Shown: positions 34,713-44,439, counted from the first letter of the stretch. The stretch: 64,000 bases of DNA from Pseudolabrys sp. (GCA_029980465.1 JARYIJ010000001.1:992001-1056000); one strand, 5' to 3'. Numbers and translations: made by a program. Notes: generated from the letters alone by a model not told the origin.

Positions 34713-35690
34713 ATGAAAGCACACACCGTTCTGCGTTCCGGAATCGCGGCGTTCGCGATGCTGGCTGTCGTTCCGTTCAGCGGGCCGGCGGCCGCGCAGC
34801 AGAAATTCGTCACCATCGGCACCGGCGGCGTCACCGGCGTCTACTATGCGGTCGGCGGCGCCGTCTGCCGGCTGATGAACAAGGATCGCGCCAAGACCGG
34901 CATCCGCTGCTCGGTCGAATCGACCGGCGGCTCGGTATTCAACGCCAACGCCATCAAGTCCGGCGAGCTCGAGTTCGGCATGGCGCAGTCCGACATCCAG
35001 TACAATGCGGTGCACGGCGAGGCCCAGTTCAAGGGCAAGGCCGACCCCGACCTTCGCGCGGTCTATTCGGTGCATCCGGAGCCGTTCACGGTGCTGGCGC
35101 GCAAGGAAGCTGGCGTGACGAAGTTCGAGGACTTCAAGGGCAAGCGCTTCAACGTCGGCAATCCCGGCTCGGGCACGGCGGCATCGATGGACGAATTACT
35201 GAAGGCGATGCACTGGACCAGGGCTGACTTCTCGATGGCCGGCGAGCTGAAGGCCGACGAGCAGGGCACTGCGCTGTGCGACAACAAGATCGACGGCTTC
35301 TTCTATGGCGTCGGCCATCCATCGGCCGCGATCCAGGACCCGACCACGGCCTGCGGCGCCAAGCTGATCCCGCTGACTGGACCGGCCGTCGACTCGCTGT
35401 TGAAGGCGCACTCGTACTACGCGGTCGCAACCATCCCGGGTGGCATGTATGCCAATAATCCGAATCCGACGACCACTTATGGCGTGCTCGCCACCATGAT
35501 CACGTCGGCGAAGGTGCCGGACCAGGTGGTCTACGATCTCGTCAAGGCGACGTTCGACAACTTCGACGAGTTCAAGAAGCTGCACCCGGCCTTCGCCCAC
35601 CTCGATCCGAAGCACATGATCAAGGACGGCCTGTCGGCGCCGCTGCATCCGGGCGCAATCAAGTACTACAAAGAAAAGGGCTGGATGTAA
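34713..35690 (+). CDS. TAXI family TRAP solute-binding protein
   Basis: A 325-residue periplasmic protein with a signal peptide ending in AAA-QQ. The mature start [26 protein letters not shown] and the later [28 protein letters not shown] are diagnostic of TRAP-associated extracytoplasmic immunogenic (TAXI) proteins, which bind acidic amino acids or keto acids. GGGGG lies 5 bases before the ATG. It is the partner of the fused TRAP permease that follows 54 bases later. Confidence 0.92.
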   Translation: MKAHTVLRSGIAAFAMLAVVPFSGPAAAQQKFVTIGTGGVTGVYYAVGGAVCRLMNKDRAKTGIRCSVESTGGSVFNANAIKSGELEFGMAQSDIQYNAVHGEAQFKGKADPDLRAVYSVHPEPFTVLARKEAGVTKFEDFKGKRFNVGNPGSGTAASMDELLKAMHWTRADFSMAGELKADEQGTALCDNKIDGFFYGVGHPSAAIQDPTTACGAKLIPLTGPAVDSLLKAHSYYAVATIPGGMYANNPNPTTTYGVLATMITSAKVPDQVVYDLVKATFDNFDEFKKLHPAFAHLDPKHMIKDGLSAPLHPGAIKYYKEKGWM

Positions 35691-35744
35691 GGCTCACGAT
35701 GGGGCGGCGGGCAACGCCGCCCCATTTCGCATCAGGGGGACCAA

Positions 35745-38336
35745 ATGGCTGACAACAAGAATGCGACCGCGACGCGCGAAGCGCTCGACGAAATGGTCGC
35801 CGCCGTCGACACCGGTGGACGCAAGCCAAGCGGCATCACCAAACGGCTCGTCTTCATCGCGGCACTGGCCTGGGCGCTGTTCCAGCTCTGGTACGCGTCG
35901 CCCCTGCCCTATGACCTCAACTTCGGCGTCGTCAACGATGGACAGGCTCGTATCATTCACCTTTCCTTCGCGTTCTTCCTCGCCTTTGCAACCTTCCCGG
36001 CTTTCAAGTCGTCGCCACGCGCCTACGTGCCAATCACCGACTGGCTGCTGATCGTGCTCGGCCTGTGCTCGAGCCTCTATCTGCTGGTCTTCTATAACGA
36101 TATCGCCCTGCGCCCTGGCCTGCCCACCACGCCCGATATCGTCGTTTCAGTCATCGGCGTGCTGCTGCTGCTGGAAGCGGCCCGGCGCGCGGTCGGCCCG
36201 GCGCTCGCGATCATCGCCGCGATCATGCTGCTCTATATCTTCGCCGGTCCCTGGCTGCCGGGACTGATGGCGCACAAGGGCGCGACCTTGTCACGCGTCG
36301 CGTCGCAGATGTGGCTGACCTCCGAAGGCATCTTCGGCGTCGCGCTCGGCGTCTCCACCAACGTGGTCTTCTTCTTCGTGCTGTTCGGCAGTCTGCTGGA
36401 GAAAGCAGGCGCCGGCAATTATTTCATCCAACTCGCCTTCTCGATGCTCGGCACGTTTCGCGGCGGGCCGGCCAAGGCCGGCGTGGTTGCTTCCGGCATG
36501 ACCGGCATGATTTCCGGCTCGTCGATCGCCAACACCGTCACCACCGGCACCTTTACCATCCCGCTGATGAAGCGCGTCGGGTACTCCGCCGTAAAAGCGG
36601 GTGCGATCGAATGCGCCGCCGGCGTCAACGGCCAGTTGATGCCACCGGTGATGGGCGCCGCCGCGTTCCTGATCGCGGAATATGTCGGCATCAGCTACGC
36701 CGAGGTGGTCAAGCATGCGTTTCTTCCGGCGTTCCTGACCTACGGTGCGCTGTTCTACATTGTCGACATCGAGGCGGCGAAAGCCGGAATGCGCGGACTG
36801 CCGCGCGCCGGCACCGGCTCGATCAGTCATGCACTGCTGCGCGCTATCATGACGATCTGCGGCATCATCGTGCTCAGCGGGATCGTTTACTTCGCGATCG
36901 GCTGGATCAAGGTCGTGTTCGGCGAATCTGCCGGGCTGGTGCTCGGCGCCCTGCTGATCGCGGCCTATCTCGGCCTGATGCGATACAAGGCGGCCTATCC
37001 CGACTTGCCGGAAGACGACCTCACCAAGGCGATCGTCAAGGTGCCGCATTTCTTCGCGACCGCGCGCACCGGCTTGCACTTTCTGCTGCCGGTCGTCGTG
37101 CTGATCTGGTGCCTGATGGTCGAGGAACTGTCGCCGGGCCTGTCGGCGTTCTGGAGCACGGTGTTCCTGATCGCCATCATCATCACGCAGCGGCCGATCA
37201 TCGCCTATTTCCGCGGCGAAAAGGAATTCCTGACGCCGGCGCGCCGCGGCGGGAGCGAACTCATCAGCGCGTTCGAAGGCGCGGCCCGCAACATGACCTC
37301 GGTCGGCATCGCGACCGCGGCGGCCGGCATCATCGTCGGTACGGTGGCGCTGACCGGCATCGGCCTGGTGATGACCGAGATCGTCGAGACCGCGTCAGGC
37401 GGCAACCTGATGATCATGCTGCTCCTCACGGCGTTCATCTGCCTGCTGCTCGGCATCGGCATGCCGACCACCGCGAATTACATCGTGGTGGCGACGCTGA
37501 TGGCGCCGGTGCTGGTCGAGGTCGCCGCGCAAAACGATCTCGCGGTGCCGCTGGTCGCCGTTCACATGTTCGTCTTCTATTTCGGCCTGATGGCCGACGT
37601 GCACCCGCCGGTCGGCCTGGCCGCTTACGCCGCGGCGGCGATCTCCGGCGCCGATCCGATCAAGACCGGACTGCAGGGCTTCTGGTACGAGATCCGGACC
37701 GGGCTGCTGCCGTTCATCTTCATCTTCAATACCGAGCTGCTGCTGATCGACGTCGGCGGCGCCGTCAATTTCTTCCTTGTCGTCGTCTGCTCGATCGTCG
37801 CGATGGGCTGCTTCGTCGCGGCGACCCAGAACTGGCTCACCACGCGCAACCGCTGGTACGAGAACATCGCGCTGCTGCTGATCTGCTTCACGCTGTTCCG
37901 TCCCGGCTTCTGGCTCGACCGACTCGAGGCGCCGTTCATCCCCCAACCGGCTTCGGAGCTATTAAAGGTCGCGGAATCGCTTCCGGCCGAGCGGACGCTG
38001 CGCTTCCGCGTCGAGAGTCAGTCGCGCGCCGGCGCGGACGTGGAGAAGCTGGTGCGGCTCACGATGCGCGGGGCCGGCAGCGGCCGTGAACGCCTGCAAC
38101 GCGCCGGGATGGGCATCGCTGCAACAGGCAACGACACCATGGTGCAGACCGTCAAGTTCGGCAGTGAAGCGGCCAAATACGGCCTCGCCCCCGGCGATCG
38201 CGTAACGGCGGTGCTGATCCCGGCCGAACGACCGAGCCGATACTGGTTCGCGATCCCCGGTTTCTTGCTGCTGGCCATTATCGTGCTGCTGCAGCGCCGC
38301 CGGAAACGTCAACTGAAGCCCGCCTTGGCGACCTGA
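35745..38336 (+). CDS. TRAP transporter fused permease (DctQM, TAXI type)
   Basis: An 863-residue membrane protein in which the small 4-helix DctQ-like part (about residues 25-160) is fused to the large DctM-like part (about 165-690). The DctM block GMTGMISGSSIANTVTTGTFTIPLMKR and LLLGIGMPTTANYIVVATLMAP are clear. The last 170 residues form a DUF3394-like tail with a PDZ-like stretch (VKFGSEAAKYGLAPGDRV) and a final membrane helix followed by a basic end. The transporter uses a sodium or proton gradient with the upstream TAXI protein. Confidence 0.92.
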   Translation: MADNKNATATREALDEMVAAVDTGGRKPSGITKRLVFIAALAWALFQLWYASPLPYDLNFGVVNDGQARIIHLSFAFFLAFATFPAFKSSPRAYVPITDWLLIVLGLCSSLYLLVFYNDIALRPGLPTTPDIVVSVIGVLLLLEAARRAVGPALAIIAAIMLLYIFAGPWLPGLMAHKGATLSRVASQMWLTSEGIFGVALGVSTNVVFFFVLFGSLLEKAGAGNYFIQLAFSMLGTFRGGPAKAGVVASGMTGMISGSSIANTVTTGTFTIPLMKRVGYSAVKAGAIECAAGVNGQLMPPVMGAAAFLIAEYVGISYAEVVKHAFLPAFLTYGALFYIVDIEAAKAGMRGLPRAGTGSISHALLRAIMTICGIIVLSGIVYFAIGWIKVVFGESAGLVLGALLIAAYLGLMRYKAAYPDLPEDDLTKAIVKVPHFFATARTGLHFLLPVVVLIWCLMVEELSPGLSAFWSTVFLIAIIITQRPIIAYFRGEKEFLTPARRGGSELISAFEGAARNMTSVGIATAAAGIIVGTVALTGIGLVMTEIVETASGGNLMIMLLLTAFICLLLGIGMPTTANYIVVATLMAPVLVEVAAQNDLAVPLVAVHMFVFYFGLMADVHPPVGLAAYAAAAISGADPIKTGLQGFWYEIRTGLLPFIFIFNTELLLIDVGGAVNFFLVVVCSIVAMGCFVAATQNWLTTRNRWYENIALLLICFTLFRPGFWLDRLEAPFIPQPASELLKVAESLPAERTLRFRVESQSRAGADVEKLVRLTMRGAGSGRERLQRAGMGIAATGNDTMVQTVKFGSEAAKYGLAPGDRVTAVLIPAERPSRYWFAIPGFLLLAIIVLLQRRRKRQLKPALAT

Positions 38337-38346
38337 GCCCGACCCG

Positions 38347-41220
38347 TCAGGCGGCGCGGACGCGCGGCTTGAGGTCGCGCAGCAGCGCCGGGACCTCGGA
38401 GACCGGGCGCGGCTCACTAAACAGGTAGCCCTGCGCCTGCGTGCAGCCTTCGGCCTTGAGGATGTCGAGCTGCTCCTGCGTCTCGACGCCTTCGGCCGTC
38501 GTCGTCATGCCGAGGCTGGCGCCGAGCCGCGTGACAGCGCGGATAATGGCGACGCAATCGCTTTCTTCCTTGCCGAGCTCGTTGATGAACGACCGGTCGA
38601 TCTTGATCTTGTCGAACGGAAAGCTGCGCAGATAGCTCAGCGATGAATATCCGGTGCCGAAGTCGTCCATGCAGATGCGGACGCCAAGCTGGCGGATGTC
38701 GTGCAGCGCATTAAGCACCGACTGGTCGTCCTGCAGGAGCACGGTCTCGGTGATCTCAAGCTCGAGGCGCGTCGCCGGCAGGCCCGAATGGGCCAGCGCC
38801 GACACGACGGACAAGGCCAACATCGGATTGCGGAACTGTGCCGCCGATAGGTTGACGGCAACCGACAGCTTGACCGGCCACCGCGTCGCGTCGTGGCAAG
38901 CCTGCTTGAGCACCCAGTCGCCGAGCGGCCCGATCAATCCGATATCTTCGGCGACGGGGATAAATTTGTCCGGCGCCACAACGCCACGCTCCGGATGGTT
39001 CCATCGCAGCAGAGCCTCGAAGCCGGCCACCTGTCCCGTCGCCAGACTGATCAGCGGCTGGTAGTAGAGCTCGAACTGATCGGCCACCAGTGCCTTGCGC
39101 AAATCGAGCTCCAGCCGGCGGCGCTCCTGCATCTGCGCATCCATCTCGGGCTGGAAGAAGCAATACGTGCTGCGACCCTCGGCCTTGGCGCGATAGAGCG
39201 CCATGTCCGCGTTGCGCAGAAGCTGATCAGGCTCATGGCCATCGGCTGGCGCTAGTGCAATGCCGACGCTGGTGCCGATGTTGACCTGATGGCTATGCAC
39301 ATCGAACGTCTCGGACAGCGCCTCGATGATTTTACCGGCAAGCTCGGTCGCGTCGGTTGGGCGCGCGCCCATCTGAACGATCGCGAACTCGTCGCCGCCG
39401 AGACGCGCGACCGTGTCGACGCCACGCACCACCCGCTGCAACCGCTCGGTCACGGCGCACAGCAGCGCATCGCCGACCGAGTGGCCCAGCGAGTCGTTGA
39501 CGCTCTTGAACCGGTCGAGATCGAGGAACAGCACGGCAAGGTGCTCGCCCTGGTCCAGGGCCTGCTGCATGCGGTCCCGGAACAGCACCCGGTTCGGTAA
39601 GTTGGTCAGGGCGTCGTGTCGCGCCATGTGCATGATCTGGGCTTCGGCCTGGCGGCGCTCCGTGACGTCCTCGTAGGTCGCAACCCAGCGGCCGTCGACC
39701 GTTGAGCTCTGGAAGCACGAGATGACCCGGCCATTGTCGAGCTCGAACATGTAGGCGCCCGAGCCTTTTTCGTGGCCCTTCTCGCGCTGGTCGTTGAGCA
39801 ATTGCTCGCCGGTCTTGCCGGAGTGATTGATCGAGGCGCTGACCTCGAGCACTTCCCGGTAGGTCATGCCGTTCCTGATGCGGTGGCGCGGCAGGCCGAA
39901 AATCTCGAAGAAGCGGCTGTTGACGACCTGGAGCCTGTCTTCGCTGTCGTACAGGCACAACCCCTGCGACATGTTCTCCAGCGCCGCGTCGAGCAGAACG
40001 TTGGTCTCGCGGACCTTCGCCTCCTGCCCTTTGGGTGCGCTGATGTCGCTACAGAACACGATATAGCCGCCGTCCCGGGTCGGGCTGCGGCTAATGCGCA
40101 ACCAACGCCCGTCCGGCAACTTCATTTCGGACGTGGCGTGCAGCGCGTCATCGGAGCGCGTCAGCATCTCGCGCACATCTGGACAATTGCGCAGCACGGG
40201 CTCAATCTGCTCGACCATGACGCCGGGTTTCAACAGTTCGGCCGGAAGGGCGAGGTAATCAGCCGCCTTCGCATTGGCCAGAACGATCCAGTCGTTGGCG
40301 TCGACCACGATAACGCCTTCCTGGGACGATTGAAGCGCATCGGCCAGCCGCGCCTGGGCTGAACGCCGCTGCGCGACCTCGCGATCCATCATGGCCTTGA
40401 TGTTGTTGCGCATCACACCCATTGAGCAGAGCAGCGCGCCCAGTTCGTCGGTGCCGCCCGAGGGAACCACCACGTCGAGCTTTCCCGCCGCGATCCGCTC
40501 GGCGATCGTCGAGGCGGACGCCAGCGGTCCGACGATGCGGCGCGACAGCGCCCAGGCGACCAGCGCCGACAGCAGGATGGCAAGCGCCGTACCGGCAATA
40601 TTGAATTTGATGTCGCGGGAGACCGACGCGCGCGCCAGTTGCCGGTAAATGAAGCCGTCGCCTGCCGTATAGTTGACCAGGAGATCGATCTGCTCGTCCA
40701 CCTTCGCCGAATACTGGTCGAGCGTTTCCCAGTTGACGTCAAGCTTCGTGCCGTCGATCAGCCGGCCACGGATGCGCATCCAGGCGTCCACCGCTTCCTG
40801 CACCTTGGCCGCGGCCAACGCGGCGCGCGGCGACTGCGAGCGCTGCGAAGCGATGTTCAGGTCATCGGTCAGCGTCTTGTTGAGCTGGTCGATGTTTTTG
40901 CCGAGCTTTTCGCGCATCGGCTCGTCGGTGGCGATCCATTGCCGCGCGAAGGCGGCGCGCATCTGCGCGAAATCGGTCGCCGCGGCGCGGGCATAGTTGA
41001 TCGACATCAGCGATTCATCGAAGGTCTTGTCGACCAGCACACCGGCGTCGCGAATGCCATATGCCGCGTAGCCGCCGAGCGAGGCCGTAATCACGCTCAT
41101 GATCGTGAACGCGACCAGGATCCGCCCACGCACCGCCAGGAAAAACGATCGCGCGCGCGTCATCGCGCTGCGCCACGGCGGCACGCGGGAGACCAGCGAC
41201 GCAATCGGCCCGGACAACAT
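38347..41220 (-). CDS. Membrane GGDEF-EAL protein with 4HB/HAMP/PAS input
   Basis: A 957-residue bifunctional-looking c-di-GMP enzyme. Order: membrane segment (about residues 27-50), helical sensor of the 4HB_MCP kind, second segment near 210-230, HAMP, two PAS domains (about 285-520), GGDEF (about 530-690) with intact LGGDEF, and EAL (about 705-950) with EALLRW, ELEITET, DDFGTGYSSL, KIDRSFI and EGVET all intact. Both catalytic activities are therefore plausible. The start may be the ATG 19 codons downstream. It is a single gene, convergent with the TRAP operon and divergent from the cupredoxin gene. Confidence 0.92.
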   Translation of the reverse strand: MLSGPIASLVSRVPPWRSAMTRARSFFLAVRGRILVAFTIMSVITASLGGYAAYGIRDAGVLVDKTFDESLMSINYARAAATDFAQMRAAFARQWIATDEPMREKLGKNIDQLNKTLTDDLNIASQRSQSPRAALAAAKVQEAVDAWMRIRGRLIDGTKLDVNWETLDQYSAKVDEQIDLLVNYTAGDGFIYRQLARASVSRDIKFNIAGTALAILLSALVAWALSRRIVGPLASASTIAERIAAGKLDVVVPSGGTDELGALLCSMGVMRNNIKAMMDREVAQRRSAQARLADALQSSQEGVIVVDANDWIVLANAKAADYLALPAELLKPGVMVEQIEPVLRNCPDVREMLTRSDDALHATSEMKLPDGRWLRISRSPTRDGGYIVFCSDISAPKGQEAKVRETNVLLDAALENMSQGLCLYDSEDRLQVVNSRFFEIFGLPRHRIRNGMTYREVLEVSASINHSGKTGEQLLNDQREKGHEKGSGAYMFELDNGRVISCFQSSTVDGRWVATYEDVTERRQAEAQIMHMARHDALTNLPNRVLFRDRMQQALDQGEHLAVLFLDLDRFKSVNDSLGHSVGDALLCAVTERLQRVVRGVDTVARLGGDEFAIVQMGARPTDATELAGKIIEALSETFDVHSHQVNIGTSVGIALAPADGHEPDQLLRNADMALYRAKAEGRSTYCFFQPEMDAQMQERRRLELDLRKALVADQFELYYQPLISLATGQVAGFEALLRWNHPERGVVAPDKFIPVAEDIGLIGPLGDWVLKQACHDATRWPVKLSVAVNLSAAQFRNPMLALSVVSALAHSGLPATRLELEITETVLLQDDQSVLNALHDIRQLGVRICMDDFGTGYSSLSYLRSFPFDKIKIDRSFINELGKEESDCVAIIRAVTRLGASLGMTTTAEGVETQEQLDILKAEGCTQAQGYLFSEPRPVSEVPALLRDLKPRVRAA

Positions 41221-41405
41221 ACGCTTGAACAGACACCCTGTTTTTACGGATTCTGCTTAGCTTGAAGCGTGTTAAGGGCGCTTGAGCGATGCGGGCCAAC
41301 CTGCGCTGTTCGTTAACGCCGCCTTAACCGCTCAAGCCCACCGTGTCCGGGCAGAGGCGCAGACCGGAACGCCTATAACCGGCCGCCGATCGGCGAGACC
41401 TTAAG

Positions 41406-41777
41406 ATGCGGTTTACCATCCGGCGGGAGCGCAACACCCTGGCTTTGGCGGCTCTCGCGTTTGCGCTTGGCGGAACCGCGGCCGTAGTTGTCAGCGGTTC
41501 GATCGCCGCCATGGCACAGACGATGCCGATGATTTCGCAGAAGGGGCGCGAATTCCGCCCGGGCGACGTCTCGATCGCGAAAGGCGGCAGCATCATGATC
41601 GTCAACGACGATGGCGACCTGCGCCATCACGCCTATATCGACACCGACAATTTCAAATTCGATTCAGGCGATCAGGAGCCCGGCAGCAAGACCGTTATCA
41701 CCTTCCCGCTCGCCGGAGATTTTGACGTTCTCTGCGCCATTCACCCGAAGATGCATCTGACCGTGCACGTCAAGTAG
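41406..41777 (+). CDS. Amicyanin-like cupredoxin
   Basis: A 123-residue secreted blue-copper protein. A signal peptide reaches the AMA-QT cleavage near residue 37. The C-terminal ligand loop is Cys110-Ala-Ile-His113-Pro-Lys-Met116, the same C-x2-H-x2-M spacing as amicyanin, and the fourth ligand is His74 or His75 in DLRHHAY. It should carry one electron in the periplasm. It ends 1 base before the convergent membrane-protein gene and lies near a MauG-like peroxidase, though no methylamine dehydrogenase genes are visible. Confidence 0.87.
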   Translation: MRFTIRRERNTLALAALAFALGGTAAVVVSGSIAAMAQTMPMISQKGREFRPGDVSIAKGGSIMIVNDDGDLRHHAYIDTDNFKFDSGDQEPGSKTVITFPLAGDFDVLCAIHPKMHLTVHVK

Positions 41778-41778
41778 G

Positions 41779-42819
41779 CTAGGCGATCGACGTCCCGAAC
41801 AGGAGGGCGTGGCCGGCGTAGTAGAGCGTCAGGAACGTCGCGAGCGCCGTCGCGTAGGCCGCGGGAACGAGCCACGACCGGCGGACCAGCGAGACCTCGG
41901 TGGGGGCGTCGTCAGAAATCGCGCCGAGCAGCACGACGACAATCAGCGCGTGACCGATCAGGTCGATCTTGCCAAATTCGAATACAGCGCTGATGAACAT
42001 TGCGGTCAGGATCGTCGCGCCGACGCGACGCACCAGAGGCGTCCACACCAGCGCAAATGCGAGAGCGAATTCCACGGCGCCTGCAGCGCGCATGAAGAAT
42101 TCCGCCGAGAAGCCGGCCGTCATATCCGGGTGCTGGATGAAAAGCGGGAACGACCATTGCGGATATGCCCACTTTTCGATCGACGCCCACATCAATGTGA
42201 TTCCTGCGGACCAACGCACCACGTCAAGCGCGCGGTAGCCAAAAAACGTCGTCTGCAGGCCGACGAGCGCCAGATAGAGTGCGACGCCAAGGAAGATCGG
42301 ATAGTCGGCAAGATGGAAAACGCCATAATTCCAGACGCCGACGGCAAAGATGACGAAAATCCCGGCCGCGCCGAGTGGCATGGTCCGCCGCGACAACATG
42401 CTGGCGGCGACGCCAAGCTGAATAGCGCCGATCAGGCTCGAGTCGGTCTTCAGCTCCGGGGTCAGCAGCACGCCGCCGAGGCCCCAGATCGCGATGAAAA
42501 AAAACGCCGTGCACGCACGGAAGATGATCTCGATATTGTCGCGGATATAGGCCGTCGCGCGATCCAAAGAACGCACCATCGCGGCGCCAACCGGCGTGCT
42601 TTCCAGCAGCGCCCCGGCCGCAAGGGTGAGCACCGACATGCCGAAGAGAAGCTCGAAATCCGGGCACAGAACCTGCTCAAGGCCGCGCGGCTGGCCGGCA
42701 ACGTTGAACGCGCAGAACCATTTGACATGTGCGCTGGCGCTGCCGGCAAGCAGCGCATTAACCAAGAAGGCAGACGGAATTGCTGCTGCACAGCGCAGCC
42801 AACTCGGCAGACGGCTCAT
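41779..42819 (-). CDS. Multi-pass membrane protein with signal peptide and N-terminal His after cleavage
   Basis: A 346-residue protein with a signal peptide whose predicted cut (GSASA-HVKWF) would leave histidine as the first residue. Eight or so hydrophobic segments follow, and the C-terminal half (TLMWASIEKWAYPQWSFPLF...GFSAEFFMRAAGAVEFALAFALVW) resembles DoxX-like proteins. An exposed N-terminal His is reminiscent of copper-binding histidine-brace proteins; that role is an inference. The neighbouring cupredoxin and MauG-like genes make a copper or periplasmic redox link plausible. No named family is assigned. Confidence 0.75.
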   Translation of the reverse strand: MSRLPSWLRCAAAIPSAFLVNALLAGSASAHVKWFCAFNVAGQPRGLEQVLCPDFELLFGMSVLTLAAGALLESTPVGAAMVRSLDRATAYIRDNIEIIFRACTAFFFIAIWGLGGVLLTPELKTDSSLIGAIQLGVAASMLSRRTMPLGAAGIFVIFAVGVWNYGVFHLADYPIFLGVALYLALVGLQTTFFGYRALDVVRWSAGITLMWASIEKWAYPQWSFPLFIQHPDMTAGFSAEFFMRAAGAVEFALAFALVWTPLVRRVGATILTAMFISAVFEFGKIDLIGHALIVVVLLGAISDDAPTEVSLVRRSWLVPAAYATALATFLTLYYAGHALLFGTSIA

Positions 42820-43081
42820 GAAAGATTCCCCACCACGACGCGCAATAGAGACTTAAATTGCCAGTTTCACCGCCCCGCCGAGCTCACTGGAATAACTTAT
42901 CTTTTACCACAAATTTTAAGACCCTCGTGAATCCAAAGTTAGGTCTTGGTTAACCTTCGTTACCGCGCTCGCGATCAAAGCGGCGCGTTAGCTCAAATTG
43001 TCGCGATCATCCTAGGCGGCCACTAAGCGCGGAAGCGTACAGCTCGCCGCGCAGCCGAAAGAGCTCGCCTGGGAGGACTCG
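42820..43081. other. AT-rich divergent intergenic region
   Basis: A 262-base region between the membrane-protein gene and a very short ORF on the other strand. It contains AAGACC and GGTCTT arms about 18 bases apart near 42920-42950 and an AT-rich block suited to promoters. No gene is seen. Confidence 0.4.
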
Positions 43082-43243
43082 ATGACAGGCATACTAAGCG
43101 TTCTCACTGTCACGCTGGGCGGTTTCACCGCCTACGCATCCGAACGCTTCCCCATGACCCGGGAGACGCTCGAAACCGCCGCGGGCCTCATGCTACTGGG
43201 CGGCTTCGCGGCCATCGGCTGCGCGCTTCCGGCGATGATCTGA
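43082..43243 (+). CDS. Small membrane protein, 53 residues
   Basis: ATG at 43082 follows GGGAGG by 5 bases and opens 53 codons ending TGA at 43241-43243. The protein has two hydrophobic stretches, MTGILSVLTVTLGGFTAYAS and a Gly/Ala/Leu-rich C-terminal segment (residues 33-53), with a charged middle (ERFPMTRETLE). The strong ribosome binding site and the ordered pattern favour a real gene. Function unknown. It is convergent with the MauG-like gene 23 bases away. Confidence 0.6.
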   Translation: MTGILSVLTVTLGGFTAYASERFPMTRETLETAAGLMLLGGFAAIGCALPAMI

Positions 43244-43266
43244 TCGATCGCGAGCGCCGACTGCCG

Positions 43267-44310
43267 CTAGCGCGGCAAAGGCGGAATCGTGACCGGCTCG
43301 GGAACGCCGGTCAACGTCTTCAGGAACGCCACGAGGTCGGCCTTCTCGGCATCCGTGAGATGAAGCGGACGGATGTCTTCGGCGCGGCTTGGCCGGTCAA
43401 CGCCGCCACGATTATAGAGATCGATCACCGCCTCCAGCGTCGGTTCCGAACCATCGTGCATATACGGTGCGCGCCGGGCGACATCGCGCAGCGTCGGCGT
43501 CTTGAAGGCGTATTTCAGCTTGACCGATGTCGGGAATATTGTGCCCCGGCCGATGTCGTTGCCCTTGGCGACGCCGATGTCGTGGAACGACGAATCCGTG
43601 AAAGCCCAGCCGCTGTGACACGCCACGCAATTGGCCTTGCCGTTGAACAGGTCGAAGCCGCGCTTGGCCGCGTCGGTGATCGCGTTTTCGTCGCCGGCAA
43701 GCCAGTGATCGAATGGCGCATTGGCCGAGACGATCGTGCGTTCGTAGGTCGCCAACGCGGATTCGATTTTCTTGCGGTTTATCGGCCCCTCGCCGAAAGC
43801 GGCCTCAAAGGCGTCGACATAACCGGGAATCGCCGTCAGCCGGCGCACCAGCTCGGCCTCGCTGATATTCATGTTGCTCGGCGCGGTGATCGGCCCCATC
43901 GCGACCGATTCAAGATTGCGGAAGTGACCGGTCCAGCCGAGTTTCGGCACCCAGGCCACGTTCAGCAATGTCGGCGACCGCAACGACAGGGCCTGCTGGT
44001 GTTCGCCGACGGCCCGGGGCAAACCGTCGCTCCAAGACAGCGATGGATTATGGCAGGTCGCGCACGAGCGGACGCGCGAACCCGACAAGATCGGATCGAA
44101 GAACATCATGCGGCCGAGACGAGCCTTGGGCTCGGAGTAGGGATCGCTGTTCGGGAAGGGAATCTCGGTCGGCCGCCGGTATTTGGCCTGCCACTCGGCG
44201 CGGTCTGTATGCTCGGTGGCCAGCATCGCGCTGCTGGTCACGAGCAACAGCCCCGCGGCTCCAAGCAGCGCCACGGTCCGGCGCACCGTCGCGCGCTGCG
44301 TGGATCTCAT
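43267..44310 (-). CDS. Di-haem cytochrome c peroxidase / MauG family protein
   Basis: A 347-residue secreted protein with two haem c sites, SCATCHN (about residue 84) and NCVACHSG (about 230), and the conserved stretches RLGRMMFFDPILSG, LLNVAWVPKLGWTGHF and RGTIFPTSVKLKYAFKTPTLRDVA(R)RAPYMHDG. This is the CCP_MauG family, which reduces peroxide or modifies partner proteins. The start is set at the ATG complementary to 44308-44310, just before the Arg-rich signal peptide; an earlier start adds 27 residues with no secretion logic. It is downstream of the sox terminator on the same strand and may be expressed separately. Confidence 0.88.
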   Translation of the reverse strand: MRSTQRATVRRTVALLGAAGLLLVTSSAMLATEHTDRAEWQAKYRRPTEIPFPNSDPYSEPKARLGRMMFFDPILSGSRVRSCATCHNPSLSWSDGLPRAVGEHQQALSLRSPTLLNVAWVPKLGWTGHFRNLESVAMGPITAPSNMNISEAELVRRLTAIPGYVDAFEAAFGEGPINRKKIESALATYERTIVSANAPFDHWLAGDENAITDAAKRGFDLFNGKANCVACHSGWAFTDSSFHDIGVAKGNDIGRGTIFPTSVKLKYAFKTPTLRDVARRAPYMHDGSEPTLEAVIDLYNRGGVDRPSRAEDIRPLHLTDAEKADLVAFLKTLTGVPEPVTIPPLPR

Positions 44311-44439
44311 CGCATGACAAATCGCATCGTCCGGTTGATGAGAGGTTAATTCACGCTCCGGTGCGGCCCGCCCGACAATCCCGGCAAACACGCCGGCGGC
44401 CTACGCTGGCAACCGCCAACCGTCATTTAACTATTTGAA

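Noticed and set aside
41366..41390. GGAAC-N16-CGAT before the cupredoxin gene as an EcfG promoter.
   Set aside because: The -10 part has one mismatch, there is no supporting context, and GGAAC is frequent in this GC-rich sequence.
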